Origin: Allomuricauda sp. ARW1Y1
GTDB taxonomy: Bacteria; Bacteroidota; Bacteroidia; Flavobacteriales; Flavobacteriaceae
NCBI RefSeq assembly: GCF_013407935.1
Contig: NZ_JACBZU010000001.1
Coordinates: forward strand, 310,001 to 374,000
Length of the DNA: 64,000 bases
Direction: 5' to 3'
In this document: piece after piece, positions 52,642-61,958 of the stretch
How positions within the stretch are numbered: the stretch's first letter is position 1
Layout of the letters: each line of letters opens with the position of its first letter
Notes under the pieces: model-generated
The model's database searches: none
What the model saw: the letters and a program-made list of their open reading frames with translations, nothing else
Told to the model about the DNA's origin: nothing
Made by a program: the position numbers and the translations under genes

Positions 52642-54444
52642 ATGAAACTAGAACTTTTAGATTACATCATCATCTTTGGATTCTTCGCCATCGTGCTTTT
52701 TATAGGAATCTATGTTTCCAAAAAATCAGGAAAAAATACCGCAGAATACTTTTTATCCGGCCGAAGCATGCCCTGGTGGCTGTTGGGCTTTTCCATGGTA
52801 GCCACCACTTTCTCCACGGACACGCCCAACTTGGTCACGGATTTTGTCCGAACCGATGGGGTTTCCGGAAACTGGGGCTGGTGGGCCTTTTTGCTCACGG
52901 GTTTGTTAACCGTATTCGTTTATGCGAAACTTTGGAGAAAATCGAATGTAGCCACGGATATGGAGTTTTACGATTTGCGCTACGGCGGAAAACCGGCCCA
53001 TTTTCTTAGAGGATTCAGATCGTTGTATTTGGGGGTAGTTTTTAATGTGATGGCGATGTCGGCTGTAACCTTGGCCGCTATCAAAATAGGGCAGGTAATG
53101 CTTGGGCTGGAACCCATTGAAACTGTACTCCTTGGGGGAACCATAACCGTGATTTTTAGTGCCGTTGGTGGTTTTAGGGGTGTAGTTTATACAGATTTTC
53201 TATTGTTTTTCGTTGCCATGGGCGGAGCTATCGGTGCCGCTGTCTATTTGGTGAACATACCCGAAGTGGGCGGATTGGACAATATTTTGGCCAATGCCCA
53301 AGTACAGGAAAAAATGTCCATTTTACCCGACTTTTCCGATACGGAAGCCTTGATAGGCCTATTGATCATACCCTTGGCGGTACAATGGTGGAGTGCTTGG
53401 TACCCCGGCGGAGAGCCGGGCGGTGGAGGTTATATCGCCCAGCGGATGTTAGCCGCCAAAAACGAGAACCATGCTATTGGAGCAACTTTTTTCTTCAATA
53501 TATTACACTATGCACTACGGCCTTGGCCTTGGATTTTGGTGGCTTTGGCCTCCATTGTGGTCTTCCCGGATTTGGAAAGCATCCAACAGGCGTTTCCGAA
53601 TGTGCCAGAGAATATCCTCAAAAATGATTTGGCCTATTCCGCTATGCTCACCATGTTGCCCACGGGCTTGTTGGGTCTGGTCATGGCTTCATTGGGTGCG
53701 GCCTACATGTCCACTATCTCAACCCACCTCAACTGGGGTTCCTCTTATATTGTGAACGACTTTTACAAGCAACAGGTCAACAAAGATGCTTCGGAAAAGG
53801 AATTGGTAAACGTAGGACGAATCTCTACCGTTGTTTTGATGGTGCTGAGCAGTTTGTTCGCGTTGGAACTCAACAATGCCACCCAGTTGTTCGATATCAT
53901 CATTATGTTCGGAGCCGGAACGGGACTTATCTTTTTGTTGCGATGGTTCTGGTGGCGTATCAACGCATGGAGCGAAATCGTGGCGATGTTCTCCTCTGGA
54001 ATCATCTCCATTATTTTTTGGCAATTGGAAGATCCGTTGTTTTTGGCAGAAGGTGCTCCCTTTCCTGCATGGAGTAAATTCCCATTAGTGGTACTGATTA
54101 CCACCATACTCTGGTTGGCCACCACATTTTTGACCAAACCGGAGGACAATAAGGTACTTTACCGTTTCTATAAAATCACGAAGCCGGGAGGTCCTGGATG
54201 GAACAAGGTTCATGAAGCGGCCAAGGCCGACGGAGTTACCTTGGAAGATGAAAATGCCAAGTGGAGTGTGCCATCGGGTGTTTTGGCCATGATTGTGGGC
54301 TGTATTTTGGTGTATGGATGTCTTTTTGCCACAGGAAATTGGATCTATGGAAACTATCCATTGGCCTTAGGACTAACGGTGATGGTGTTGATCGCGACAT
54401 TCGTGCTCATCAGAATTTGGCGCGGCATGCGCAATGTATTTTGA
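52642..54444 (+). CDS. Sodium:solute symporter (SSS family)
   Basis: 600 residues and about thirteen to fourteen membrane segments. N-terminus LDYIIIFGFFAIVLFIGIYV, family pattern GRSMPWWLLGFSMVATTFSTDTP at the start and LPTGLLGLVMASLGAAYMST in the middle. Couples sodium entry to uptake of a sugar, acid or amino acid; no linked gene suggests which. Ends 6 bp before the convergent ribE stop. Confidence 0.9.
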   Translation: MKLELLDYIIIFGFFAIVLFIGIYVSKKSGKNTAEYFLSGRSMPWWLLGFSMVATTFSTDTPNLVTDFVRTDGVSGNWGWWAFLLTGLLTVFVYAKLWRKSNVATDMEFYDLRYGGKPAHFLRGFRSLYLGVVFNVMAMSAVTLAAIKIGQVMLGLEPIETVLLGGTITVIFSAVGGFRGVVYTDFLLFFVAMGGAIGAAVYLVNIPEVGGLDNILANAQVQEKMSILPDFSDTEALIGLLIIPLAVQWWSAWYPGGEPGGGGYIAQRMLAAKNENHAIGATFFFNILHYALRPWPWILVALASIVVFPDLESIQQAFPNVPENILKNDLAYSAMLTMLPTGLLGLVMASLGAAYMSTISTHLNWGSSYIVNDFYKQQVNKDASEKELVNVGRISTVVLMVLSSLFALELNNATQLFDIIIMFGAGTGLIFLLRWFWWRINAWSEIVAMFSSGIISIIFWQLEDPLFLAEGAPFPAWSKFPLVVLITTILWLATTFLTKPEDNKVLYRFYKITKPGGPGWNKVHEAAKADGVTLEDENAKWSVPSGVLAMIVGCILVYGCLFATGNWIYGNYPLALGLTVMVLIATFVLIRIWRGMRNVF

Positions 54445-54450
54445 TGGAGT

Positions 54451-55041
54451 TTAGCCTCTAAGTTCCAACAATCGGGCAACGTATTTCCCGACCACATCAA
54501 ACTCCAAGTTCACTCTTGTGCCTACTTTGTAGGCATGGAATCGGGTATGCTCATAAGTGTACGGAATAATAGCTACGCTAAACTTGTCCTTTTGGGAATC
54601 GACCACCGTGAGGCTTACCCCATCAACGGTAATGGACCCTTTTTCGATGGTAACGTTGTTGAGCTTGGAATCATAGATAAAGGTATAGACCCAACTCCCA
54701 TCCTGTTCCGCAACCGATTGGCAAACCGCCGTTTGGTCCACATGTCCCTGTACAATGTGCCCGTCCAAACGTGCTCCCAATACCATGGCGCGCTCCAGGT
54801 TGACCGTATCGCCAACCTTAATGTCTCCAAGATTGGTCTTGTTCAAGGTCTCTTCAATCGCAGTGACGGTGTAACTATCCCCGTTAATGGACACCACGGT
54901 AAGGCATACTCCGTTGTGCGAAACACTCTGGTCAATTTTCAATTCGGAAGTGATTCCCGAACTAACGGTCAGGTGAAGATTTCCCCCGTCCTTTTCCAAC
55001 TTTTCTACTTTCCCCAAAGTCTCTATGATCCCTGTGAACAT
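54451..55041 (-). CDS. ribE: Riboflavin synthase, alpha subunit
   Basis: 196 residues from MFTGIIETLGKVEKL; the frame opens 17 codons earlier without family sequence. Two lumazine-binding repeats are visible (SVSHNGVCLTV and SITVDGVSLTV). Makes riboflavin from two molecules of dimethyl-ribityllumazine. No FMN riboswitch is seen in the 58 bp between it and pdxA. Confidence 0.95.
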   Translation of the reverse strand: MFTGIIETLGKVEKLEKDGGNLHLTVSSGITSELKIDQSVSHNGVCLTVVSINGDSYTVTAIEETLNKTNLGDIKVGDTVNLERAMVLGARLDGHIVQGHVDQTAVCQSVAEQDGSWVYTFIYDSKLNNVTIEKGSITVDGVSLTVVDSQKDKFSVAIIPYTYEHTRFHAYKVGTRVNLEFDVVGKYVARLLELRG

Positions 55042-55099
55042 GTGTCTTATTAATTGACTAGTTTTGTAATGCAAAAGTAGCCATAACGGCATTCATTTT

Positions 55100-56152
55100 A
55101 TGAAGGAAAGTCAAAAAATAAGGTTAGGGATCTCCGTTGGGGATATTAACGGCATTGGGTGCGAGGTTGCGCTCAAAACATTTGAAGATGCAAGAATGTT
55201 GGACTTTTGCACTCCGGTCATCTTTGCATCCAACAAAACTGTCTCCCAACAGATCAAGGATTTGGGAATCGACATCAAGTTCAATGGCGTTCGTGATGCC
55301 GAACAGGCCATTGAGGGCAAGATCAATATTGTGAATGTCTGGAAAGAGGTGCCTGCCATAACCTACGGAGAGGCCACCAAGGAAGGCGGTGAGTATGCCA
55401 TTAAATCGTTACGGGCCGCTGTTGACGCACTCAAAGAAGACAAGATAGATGTCTTGGTCACTGCGCCCATCAACAAGAACAACATACAATCGGAGGACTT
55501 CAATTTTCCGGGCCATACGGACTTTCTCGCCAGAGAATTGAAAGGAGAAAGCCTCATGTTTATGGTCACAAACTCCCTTCGTGTGGGATTGCTTACCGAT
55601 CATATTGCGGTAAAGGATGTGGCCGAGGCCATTACCCCAAAATTGATTCGTGATAAGGTGATGACCATGGAAAAATCGCTAAAAATGGATTTTGGCATTC
55701 GTCGCCCCAAAATTGCCCTTTTGGGCATCAATCCGCATAGCGGTGACAACGGAACCATTGGCGAAGAAGATGACAAGATTTTAAAGCCCACCATAAAAGA
55801 ATTGTTCAACAAAGGGGTTTTGGTTTACGGCCCATACTCCGCCGACAGCTTCTTTGGGTCCAAAAACCATGAAAATTTTGATGCCATTTTAGCTGCCTAT
55901 CATGATCAGGGCCTCATTCCGTTCAAAACACTTTCCTTTGGAAAAGGAGTCAATTACACCGCTGGCCTGGACAAGGTCCGGACCTCCCCAGATCATGGCA
56001 CCGCCTACGAAATTGCAGGAAAGGGGAAAGCCGATGAGAGTTCTTTTAAAGAAGCCGTATTTACCGCCATACAGGTTTTCAGAAATAGAACAGAATACTT
56101 GGAATTGACCAAAAACCCCCTGCAAAAGCAGAAAATTAAGCGCGGGGGCTAA
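55100..56152 (+). CDS. pdxA: 4-hydroxythreonine-4-phosphate dehydrogenase
   Basis: NAD- and metal-dependent enzyme of vitamin B6 (pyridoxal phosphate) synthesis. 350 residues. N-terminus RLGISVGDINGIGCEV, metal ligands in FPGHTDFLA (H), AYHDQGLIP and SPDHGTAYE (H), all in the usual order. Divergent from ribE, 58 bp apart. Confidence 0.96.
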   Translation: MKESQKIRLGISVGDINGIGCEVALKTFEDARMLDFCTPVIFASNKTVSQQIKDLGIDIKFNGVRDAEQAIEGKINIVNVWKEVPAITYGEATKEGGEYAIKSLRAAVDALKEDKIDVLVTAPINKNNIQSEDFNFPGHTDFLARELKGESLMFMVTNSLRVGLLTDHIAVKDVAEAITPKLIRDKVMTMEKSLKMDFGIRRPKIALLGINPHSGDNGTIGEEDDKILKPTIKELFNKGVLVYGPYSADSFFGSKNHENFDAILAAYHDQGLIPFKTLSFGKGVNYTAGLDKVRTSPDHGTAYEIAGKGKADESSFKEAVFTAIQVFRNRTEYLELTKNPLQKQKIKRGG

Positions 56153-56189
56153 AAAGTTGACTGCATTTTGGATATTTGTTGTAGCTAGA

Positions 56190-56220
56190 ATTGCAGTTTT
56201 GTAAATTAGTAGTATCTTTG
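56190..56220 (+). promoter_or_regulatory. Promoter of the yceD-rpmF run
   Basis: ATTG at 56190-56193, a 19-nt spacer, then TATCTTTG at 56213-56220. Puts the transcription start about 37 bp before the yceD ATG at 56263. Confidence 0.7.
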
Positions 56221-56262
56221 CACCCGCCTTTAAAGGCTGGTACACAATCCTTAAGTGTAGAA

Positions 56263-56796
56263 ATGATGAAGCTGAAAGAGTTTTTTATCCCTTTTTCAGG
56301 TCTGAAGTTGGGAAAACATAAATTTGTGTACGAGATTGATGATGCGTTCTTTGAATCTTTTGACTACCAAGAATTTAACGGGGCCTCCGTCAATATAAGT
56401 GCTGTTCTGGAAAAGATGAGCACCATGATGGAACTCGAAATGAAAGCAACCGGCACCATAAATGTGGATTGCGATCTAACAGGCGAGTCCTATGACCAGC
56501 CCATCGATTCGGATTTGAAACTTGTCGTCAAGTTTGGCGAAGAGTACAACGATGAAGACGATGAAATTTTAATCATTCCGCATGGAGAGCACCAGTTCAA
56601 TATAGCCCAATACATTTATGAAATGTTGGTGCTAGCTGTTCCCCAGAAAAGAGTACATCCCGGAGTTGAGGACGGAACCTTGCAATCGGACATCTTGGAC
56701 AAACTGGAAGAGTTGCAGCCAAAAGAGCAAAAAGAACCATCGGAAAAAACAGACCCAAGGTGGGACGATTTAAAAAAGTTACTAACGGATAAATAG
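56263..56796 (+). CDS. DUF177 / YceD-family protein
   Basis: 177 residues from [13 protein letters not shown]; a second ATG is at 56266 and the longer open frame upstream is not family-like. The central [13 protein letters not shown] pattern is typical of the family, though the cysteines of many members are reduced to one here. It sits directly before rpmF, as in most bacteria, and is linked to 23S rRNA or L32 handling. Confidence 0.88.
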   Translation: MMKLKEFFIPFSGLKLGKHKFVYEIDDAFFESFDYQEFNGASVNISAVLEKMSTMMELEMKATGTINVDCDLTGESYDQPIDSDLKLVVKFGEEYNDEDDEILIIPHGEHQFNIAQYIYEMLVLAVPQKRVHPGVEDGTLQSDILDKLEELQPKEQKEPSEKTDPRWDDLKKLLTDK

Positions 56797-56803
56797 GTTT
56801 ATA

Positions 56804-57004
56804 ATGGCACATCCTAAAAGAAAAACATCAAAAACCAGAAGGGACAAAAGAAGAACCCACTACAAAGCAGTTGCGCCAACAATTGCCAAGGACTCCACAA
56901 CAGGTGAAATGCACTTGTTCCACAGAGCTCACTGGCATGAAGGCAAATTGTACTACAGAGGTCAGGTTTTGATTGACAAAACAGAAGAGGAAACTGCGGC
57001 TTAA
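56804..57004 (+). CDS. rpmF: 50S ribosomal protein L32
   Basis: 66 residues, [23 protein letters not shown], the family N-terminus. Zinc-binding cysteines of many L32 proteins are absent in this one (none in the protein), the C-minus form. It starts 7 bp after yceD and is followed by its own terminator. Confidence 0.96.
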   Translation: MAHPKRKTSKTRRDKRRTHYKAVAPTIAKDSTTGEMHLFHRAHWHEGKLYYRGQVLIDKTEEETAA

Positions 57005-57027
57005 GCGCAAATCCCTTGTAATAAAGC

Positions 57028-57060
57028 AACTCCCGTTGAATTTTTAACGGGAGTTTTTTT
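57028..57060 (+). terminator. Terminator after rpmF
   Basis: AACTCCCGTT GAATTTTT AACGGGAGTT then T-tract. Separates yceD-rpmF from fabH. Confidence 0.85.
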
Positions 57061-57178
57061 ATGGACCCTTCTTAACACCCAAAAACGGTTAATTTTACCA
57101 ATAAAGTCATATAAAATGACTAATTTTCACCGCTTTTGGGTCAAATTTCAATCCTTTTGACAATAAAGAGAGGCTAAA

Positions 57179-58174
57179 ATGAAGAAAACAACGGCAGCAA
57201 TAACAGCTGTAGGAGGATACGTTCCCGATTTTGTGCTTTCCAATAAAGTATTGGAAACCATGGTCGATACCAACGACGAATGGATCACTACCCGAACAGG
57301 GATCAAGGAGCGAAGAATCTTAAAAGAAGAGAATGCAGGAACATCTTTTATGGCAATCAAAGCCGCAGAAGATCTTCTTGAAAAGAGGGGAATTGAAGCC
57401 TCAGAAATAGACTTTGTATTGGTGGCCACCGCCACCCCCGATATGCCCGTTGCGGCAACAGCTGCCTACGTCGCTTCGGAAATTGGAGCGGTAAACGCCT
57501 TTGCGTACGATCTTCAGGCGGCCTGTTCCAGTTTTTTGTATGGGATGTCTACCGCGGCCAGCTACATCGAATCCGGCAGATATAAAAAAGTATTGGTCAT
57601 TGGGGCCGACAAAATGTCCTCCATCATTGATTATACCGATAGGACCACCTGTATCATTTTTGGTGACGGTGCTGGAGCTGTCCTTTTTGAACCCAACGAA
57701 GAAGGATTAGGGCTTCAGGATGAGTACCTCCGTTCCGATGGTATCGGGCGGCAGTTCTTAAAAATTGATGCCGGAGGCTCCATATTACCTGCATCCGAGG
57801 AAACCATCAAAAACAAACAACATTACGTTTACCAAGATGGGAAATCCGTCTTTAAATTTGCCGTTTCAAACATGGCCGATGTTTCGGCATTGATCATGGA
57901 GCGGAACAACTTGACCAAGGACGATGTGAACTGGTTGGCGCCCCATCAGGCCAATAAACGCATTATTGATGCCACCGCAAACCGCATGGGTGTGGAGGCG
58001 GATAAGGTAATGATCAACATTGACCGTTATGGTAATACCACATCGGCAACACTCCCCTTGTTGTTGCACGATTACGAAAAACAATTGAAAAAAGGAGACA
58101 ATATTATTTTCGCCGCCTTTGGAGGTGGTTTTACATGGGGTTCCATTTATTTGAAATGGGCCTATAATTCTTAA
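57179..58174 (+). CDS. fabH: 3-oxoacyl-[acyl-carrier-protein] synthase III
   Basis: Starts fatty-acid synthesis by joining acetyl-CoA and malonyl-ACP. 331 residues. Catalytic cysteine about C115 in [11 protein letters not shown], histidine in PHQANKRI (about 256) and asparagine in RYGNTTSAT (about 286). First gene of fabH-accB-accC, which all run on the plus strand with short gaps. Confidence 0.96.
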   Translation: MKKTTAAITAVGGYVPDFVLSNKVLETMVDTNDEWITTRTGIKERRILKEENAGTSFMAIKAAEDLLEKRGIEASEIDFVLVATATPDMPVAATAAYVASEIGAVNAFAYDLQAACSSFLYGMSTAASYIESGRYKKVLVIGADKMSSIIDYTDRTTCIIFGDGAGAVLFEPNEEGLGLQDEYLRSDGIGRQFLKIDAGGSILPASEETIKNKQHYVYQDGKSVFKFAVSNMADVSALIMERNNLTKDDVNWLAPHQANKRIIDATANRMGVEADKVMINIDRYGNTTSATLPLLLHDYEKQLKKGDNIIFAAFGGGFTWGSIYLKWAYNS

Positions 58175-58200
58175 TCACACAACTAACTAAATTATATTCC

Positions 58201-58698
58201 ATGGACATTAAGGAAATTCAAAGTTTAATCAAGTTTGTCGCCAAGTCCGGCGCCAGCGAGGTGAAGTTGGAAATGGAGGACATTAAAATCACCATTCGAA
58301 CGGGAAGCACGGGCTCCGGCTCACCCGAAACCACCATTGTTCAACAGATTCCCGTTCCCCAGGCCACAGCGGCCGCTCCAGCACCACAGGCGCCAGCAGC
58401 TCAAGAAGCCGCTGCACCAGCACCGGCCGACACCAAAAAGGCAGATGATGATTCCAAATACATCACCATCAAGTCGCCCATTATTGGAACATTCTACAGA
58501 AAACCTTCCCCGGACAAGCCGCCGTTTGTTGAGGTAGGAACTTCCATCAGTAAAGGTGATGTACTTTGTGTGATAGAGGCGATGAAACTCTTCAACGATA
58601 TCGAATCCGAAGTTTCCGGAAAGATTGTAAAGATTTTGGTTGATGATTCCTCACCAGTGGAGTTTGACCAACCATTATTCTTGGTAGACCCATCGTAG
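58201..58698 (+). CDS. accB: Biotin carboxyl carrier protein of acetyl-CoA carboxylase
   Basis: 165 residues. The biotin-carrying lysine is about K129 in [10 protein letters not shown], in a C-terminal biotinyl domain; an alanine/proline-rich linker (about 50-80) joins it to the N-terminal part. It carries carboxyl groups from AccC to the transferase. 26 bp after fabH. Confidence 0.96.
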   Translation: MDIKEIQSLIKFVAKSGASEVKLEMEDIKITIRTGSTGSGSPETTIVQQIPVPQATAAAPAPQAPAAQEAAAPAPADTKKADDDSKYITIKSPIIGTFYRKPSPDKPPFVEVGTSISKGDVLCVIEAMKLFNDIESEVSGKIVKILVDDSSPVEFDQPLFLVDPS

Positions 58699-58780
58699 CG
58701 AATTTTAAATGATCGTTTTTGGGGCCGTTGGTTTCCAAAATCATTTAAGATTTAGAATTCCTAACTAAAGATTGTGTTCT

Positions 58781-60139
58781 ATGTTTAAAAAAATATTGAT
58801 AGCAAATAGGGGCGAAATTGCCTTGCGGATTATCAGGACCTGCAAGGAAATGGGTATAAAAACGGTAGCCGTTTACTCCAAGGCCGACGAGGAAAGTCTT
58901 CATGTCCGATTTGCCGACGAAGCAGTATGTATAGGCCCTGCGCCCAGTAGTGAATCGTATTTGAAGATTCCAAACATCATCGCTGCTGCCGAAATCACCA
59001 ATGCCGATGCCATTCACCCTGGCTATGGGTTCCTGTCCGAAAACTCCAAATTCTCCAAGATTTGTGCCGAGCATGATATCAAATTTATTGGTGCCTCCGG
59101 CGAACAAATCGATAAAATGGGAGATAAGGCCACGGCCAAGGAAACCATGCGGAAAGCTGGTGTACCTACCGTTCCCGGTTCGGAAGGCCTATTGAAAGAT
59201 GTTGCCCACGCCAAAAAAGAGGCGAAAAAGATGGGGTATCCTGTAATGATCAAAGCCACCGCCGGTGGTGGAGGTAAAGGGATGCGTGCCATTTGGTCTG
59301 AAGATCAAATGGAGAAAAACTTCAACAGTGCCGTTACCGAAGCAACAGCTGCTTTTGGAAATGGCGGAATGTACATGGAAAAACTGATTGAAGAGCCCCG
59401 ACATATTGAAATCCAAGTTGTGGGAGATCAATACGGAAAAGCATGCCACTTGTCCGAAAGGGATTGCTCCGTGCAACGTAGGCACCAAAAGTTGACCGAG
59501 GAGACACCTTCTCCTTTTATGACGGACAAACTTCGTGAGGATATGGGCAAGGCCGCGGTAAAAGCAGCCGAATATATCAAATACGAAGGTGCTGGGACCA
59601 TTGAGTTTTTGGTGGATAAACACCGTAACTTCTACTTTATGGAGATGAACACCCGTATCCAAGTGGAACACCCAATTACCGAGCAGGTGGTGGACTACGA
59701 TTTGATTCGGGAACAGATTTTGGTGGCCGGTGGAGTACCTATTTCAGGAAAAAACTACTATCCAAAGTTACACTCCATCGAGTGCCGTATCAACGCGGAG
59801 GACCCTTACAACGACTTTAGGCCATCTCCAGGGAAGATTACCACCTTGCATACTCCAGGCGGACATGGCGTGCGTTTGGATACCCATGTGTACAGTGGCT
59901 ATATGATTCCGCCGAACTACGATTCGATGATTGCGAAGTTGATTACTACCGCCCAGACCCGGGAAGAGGCCATCAACAAAATGAGAAGAGCTTTGGACGA
60001 GTTTGTAATCGAGGGAATCAAGACCACCATTCCGTTCCATCGTCAATTGATGGACCATCCTGATTATTTGGCTGGAAATTATACCACCAAATTCATGGAG
60101 GACTTTAAAATGGACCCAAAGTATAAAGAAGAACATTAA
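58781..60139 (+). CDS. accC: Biotin carboxylase subunit of acetyl-CoA carboxylase
   Basis: 452 residues from [21 protein letters not shown]-grasp fold with glycine loop [13 protein letters not shown] and family motifs [13 protein letters not shown] and [11 protein letters not shown]. Carboxylates the biotin of AccB using bicarbonate and ATP. The first committed step of fatty-acid synthesis, with accB and fabH upstream. The accA and accD transferase genes are not in the window. Confidence 0.97.
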   Translation: MFKKILIANRGEIALRIIRTCKEMGIKTVAVYSKADEESLHVRFADEAVCIGPAPSSESYLKIPNIIAAAEITNADAIHPGYGFLSENSKFSKICAEHDIKFIGASGEQIDKMGDKATAKETMRKAGVPTVPGSEGLLKDVAHAKKEAKKMGYPVMIKATAGGGGKGMRAIWSEDQMEKNFNSAVTEATAAFGNGGMYMEKLIEEPRHIEIQVVGDQYGKACHLSERDCSVQRRHQKLTEETPSPFMTDKLREDMGKAAVKAAEYIKYEGAGTIEFLVDKHRNFYFMEMNTRIQVEHPITEQVVDYDLIREQILVAGGVPISGKNYYPKLHSIECRINAEDPYNDFRPSPGKITTLHTPGGHGVRLDTHVYSGYMIPPNYDSMIAKLITTAQTREEAINKMRRALDEFVIEGIKTTIPFHRQLMDHPDYLAGNYTTKFMEDFKMDPKYKEEH

Positions 60140-60143
60140 TTTG

Positions 60144-60167
60144 AACCCCGATTTATCGGGGTTTTTT
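60144..60167 (+). terminator. Terminator after accC
   Basis: AACCCCGATTTATCGGGGTT followed by TTTT, 4 bp past the accC stop and just before the FAD oxidoreductase ATG. Confidence 0.85.
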
Positions 60168-60171
60168 AGTT

Positions 60172-61290
60172 ATGGAATTGAGTTATTGGGAACATAAAAG
60201 TTGGTTTTCCGATGTGGATTTCACCATCGTTGGAAGCGGTATCGTTGGACTCAATTGTGCCATCAGCCTAAAGGAAAAATATCCCAAATCCAATATCCTG
60301 ATTCTGGAAAAAGGCAGTCTGCCACAAGGGGCAAGCACCAAAAATGCAGGTTTTGCCTGTTTTGGAAGTGTTTCCGAAATCTTGTCCGATCTAAACCATC
60401 ATACGGAAGAAGAAGTGGTGCAACTGGTCCAAAAGCGTTGGAACGGTATCCAAAGGCTACGGAATTTGCTGGGGGATAAGGCCATCGATTTCCAATTGCT
60501 GGGCGGACACGAGCTTTTCCCGTTGGACAAACCAGACTTTTACGAAAAGTGTTTACAGTCTCTTCCTTATCTCAACAATCTATTGGAACCCGTTTTTGGG
60601 CAAAAGCCATTTAAGGCCACCGAGAATAGTTTCCATTTTGAAAACATTCAGGACAAATACCTCACGCATCAACTGGAAGGCCAATTAGATACAGGTAAAA
60701 TGATGCGTTCCCTCATCCATAAATGTACCGCCATGGACATTCCCATTTTAAATGGGATTACGGTTCAGAATATCGAGCAACTCAACCAGAGCGCCTTGAT
60801 TCGGACAACGGATTTTGAGTTTGTATCCAAAAAGGTGTTTGTCGCCACCAATGGGTTTGCATCGAAACTTTTAAAATCGGAAACAGTGCAACCGGCACGC
60901 GCCCAAGTCTTGATCACGGAGCCCATCAAAAGCTTGTCCGTAAAAGGAACTTTCCATTTTGATGAAGGCTATTATTATTTCAGAAATATAAATGATCGTA
61001 TTCTGTTTGGCGGTGGACGCAATCTTGATTTTAAGACAGAGGAGACCATGATGTTTGGGCAAACCGAAATCATCCAACAAAAATTGGAGTCCCTTCTCCG
61101 TGAAATGATTTTGCCAAATCAATCCTTTCAAATTGAGCGGCGTTGGAGCGGCATTATGGGCGTGGGTGCGCAAAAGTCGCCCATCGTCAAGCAAATCTCC
61201 AATTCCATTGCCTGCGGTGTACGCTTGGGGGGAATGGGGGTTGCTCTTGGTAGCCTAGTTGGCCAAGAGTTGGCAGAGCTGGCAGATTAA
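60172..61290 (+). CDS. FAD-dependent oxidoreductase (DAO family)
   Basis: 372 residues. FAD-binding loop VGSGIVGLNCAISLKEK at about 20-36 and second motif LEKGSLPQGASTKNAGF; the C-terminal GVRLGGMGVALG is the usual FAD-closing segment. Members oxidise amines or amino acids; the substrate here is unknown. Convergent with the ABC gene, 4-bp overlap. Confidence 0.88.
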   Translation: MELSYWEHKSWFSDVDFTIVGSGIVGLNCAISLKEKYPKSNILILEKGSLPQGASTKNAGFACFGSVSEILSDLNHHTEEEVVQLVQKRWNGIQRLRNLLGDKAIDFQLLGGHELFPLDKPDFYEKCLQSLPYLNNLLEPVFGQKPFKATENSFHFENIQDKYLTHQLEGQLDTGKMMRSLIHKCTAMDIPILNGITVQNIEQLNQSALIRTTDFEFVSKKVFVATNGFASKLLKSETVQPARAQVLITEPIKSLSVKGTFHFDEGYYYFRNINDRILFGGGRNLDFKTEETMMFGQTEIIQQKLESLLREMILPNQSFQIERRWSGIMGVGAQKSPIVKQISNSIACGVRLGGMGVALGSLVGQELAELAD

Positions 61291-61949
61291 ACCATTCTCC
61301 CGTCCAGCAAGTTGATGATTCTGGAACCATACTCCGCGTTCTTTTCCGAGTGTGTTACTTGAATAACGGTTACCCCTTCCTCGTTCAATTGCTTAAATAG
61401 TTCCATGATTTCCTCGCCCTGTTTGGAATTCAAGTTGCCCGTAGGTTCATCGGCCAAAATCAACTTTGGGTTGGCGATCAACGCTCGGGCCACGCCCACC
61501 AATTGTTGTTGTCCTCCGCTCAGCTGTGCAGGAAAAAGGTCTTTTTTGCCCACAATGTTAAAACGGTCCAGCATATCGGCTACCATGGCCTTCCGCTCCG
61601 AACCTTTGACTTTTTTATAGATCAGAGGCATTTCCAAATTTTCCTGTACAGTAAGGTCGTCCAACAGATGGTAGGATTGAAATACAAAGCCGATGTATTG
61701 CTTGTATAGATTGGAACGGTGTTTTTCTTTGAGGGAATGAACCGATTCGTCCAAAAAATTGTACTCCCCTTCATCAAAGGTGTCCAACATCCCGATGACA
61801 TTGAGCAAGGTAGATTTTCCTGAACCTGAAGGGCCCATTACAGAGATAAACTCTCCTTGTTCCACCAGTAAATTGATGTCTTTGAGCAAAAAAATGCGCT
61901 GGCCCCCAGAGTTGACCCATTTGAATATATTGTTGAGTTGTAGAAGCAT
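61287..61949 (-). CDS. ABC transporter ATP-binding protein (MacB/LolD type)
   Basis: 220 residues. Walker [10 protein letters not shown], signature [15 protein letters not shown], Walker [12 protein letters not shown], with the QxxHLL-like SYHLLDDLT segment of the lipoprotein/MacB branch. It is downstream of and 9 bp from the FtsX-like permease gene, so they form one exporter operon. Powers export or lipoprotein release from the inner membrane. Confidence 0.92.
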   Translation of the reverse strand: MLLQLNNIFKWVNSGGQRIFLLKDINLLVEQGEFISVMGPSGSGKSTLLNVIGMLDTFDEGEYNFLDESVHSLKEKHRSNLYKQYIGFVFQSYHLLDDLTVQENLEMPLIYKKVKGSERKAMVADMLDRFNIVGKKDLFPAQLSGGQQQLVGVARALIANPKLILADEPTGNLNSKQGEEIMELFKQLNEEGVTVIQVTHSEKNAEYGSRIINLLDGRMV

Positions 61950-61958
61950 GTGTTAGTG

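Noticed and set aside
55042-55099. Possible FMN riboswitch before ribE
   Set aside because: Only 58 bp separate ribE and pdxA and no RFN-like structure is seen.
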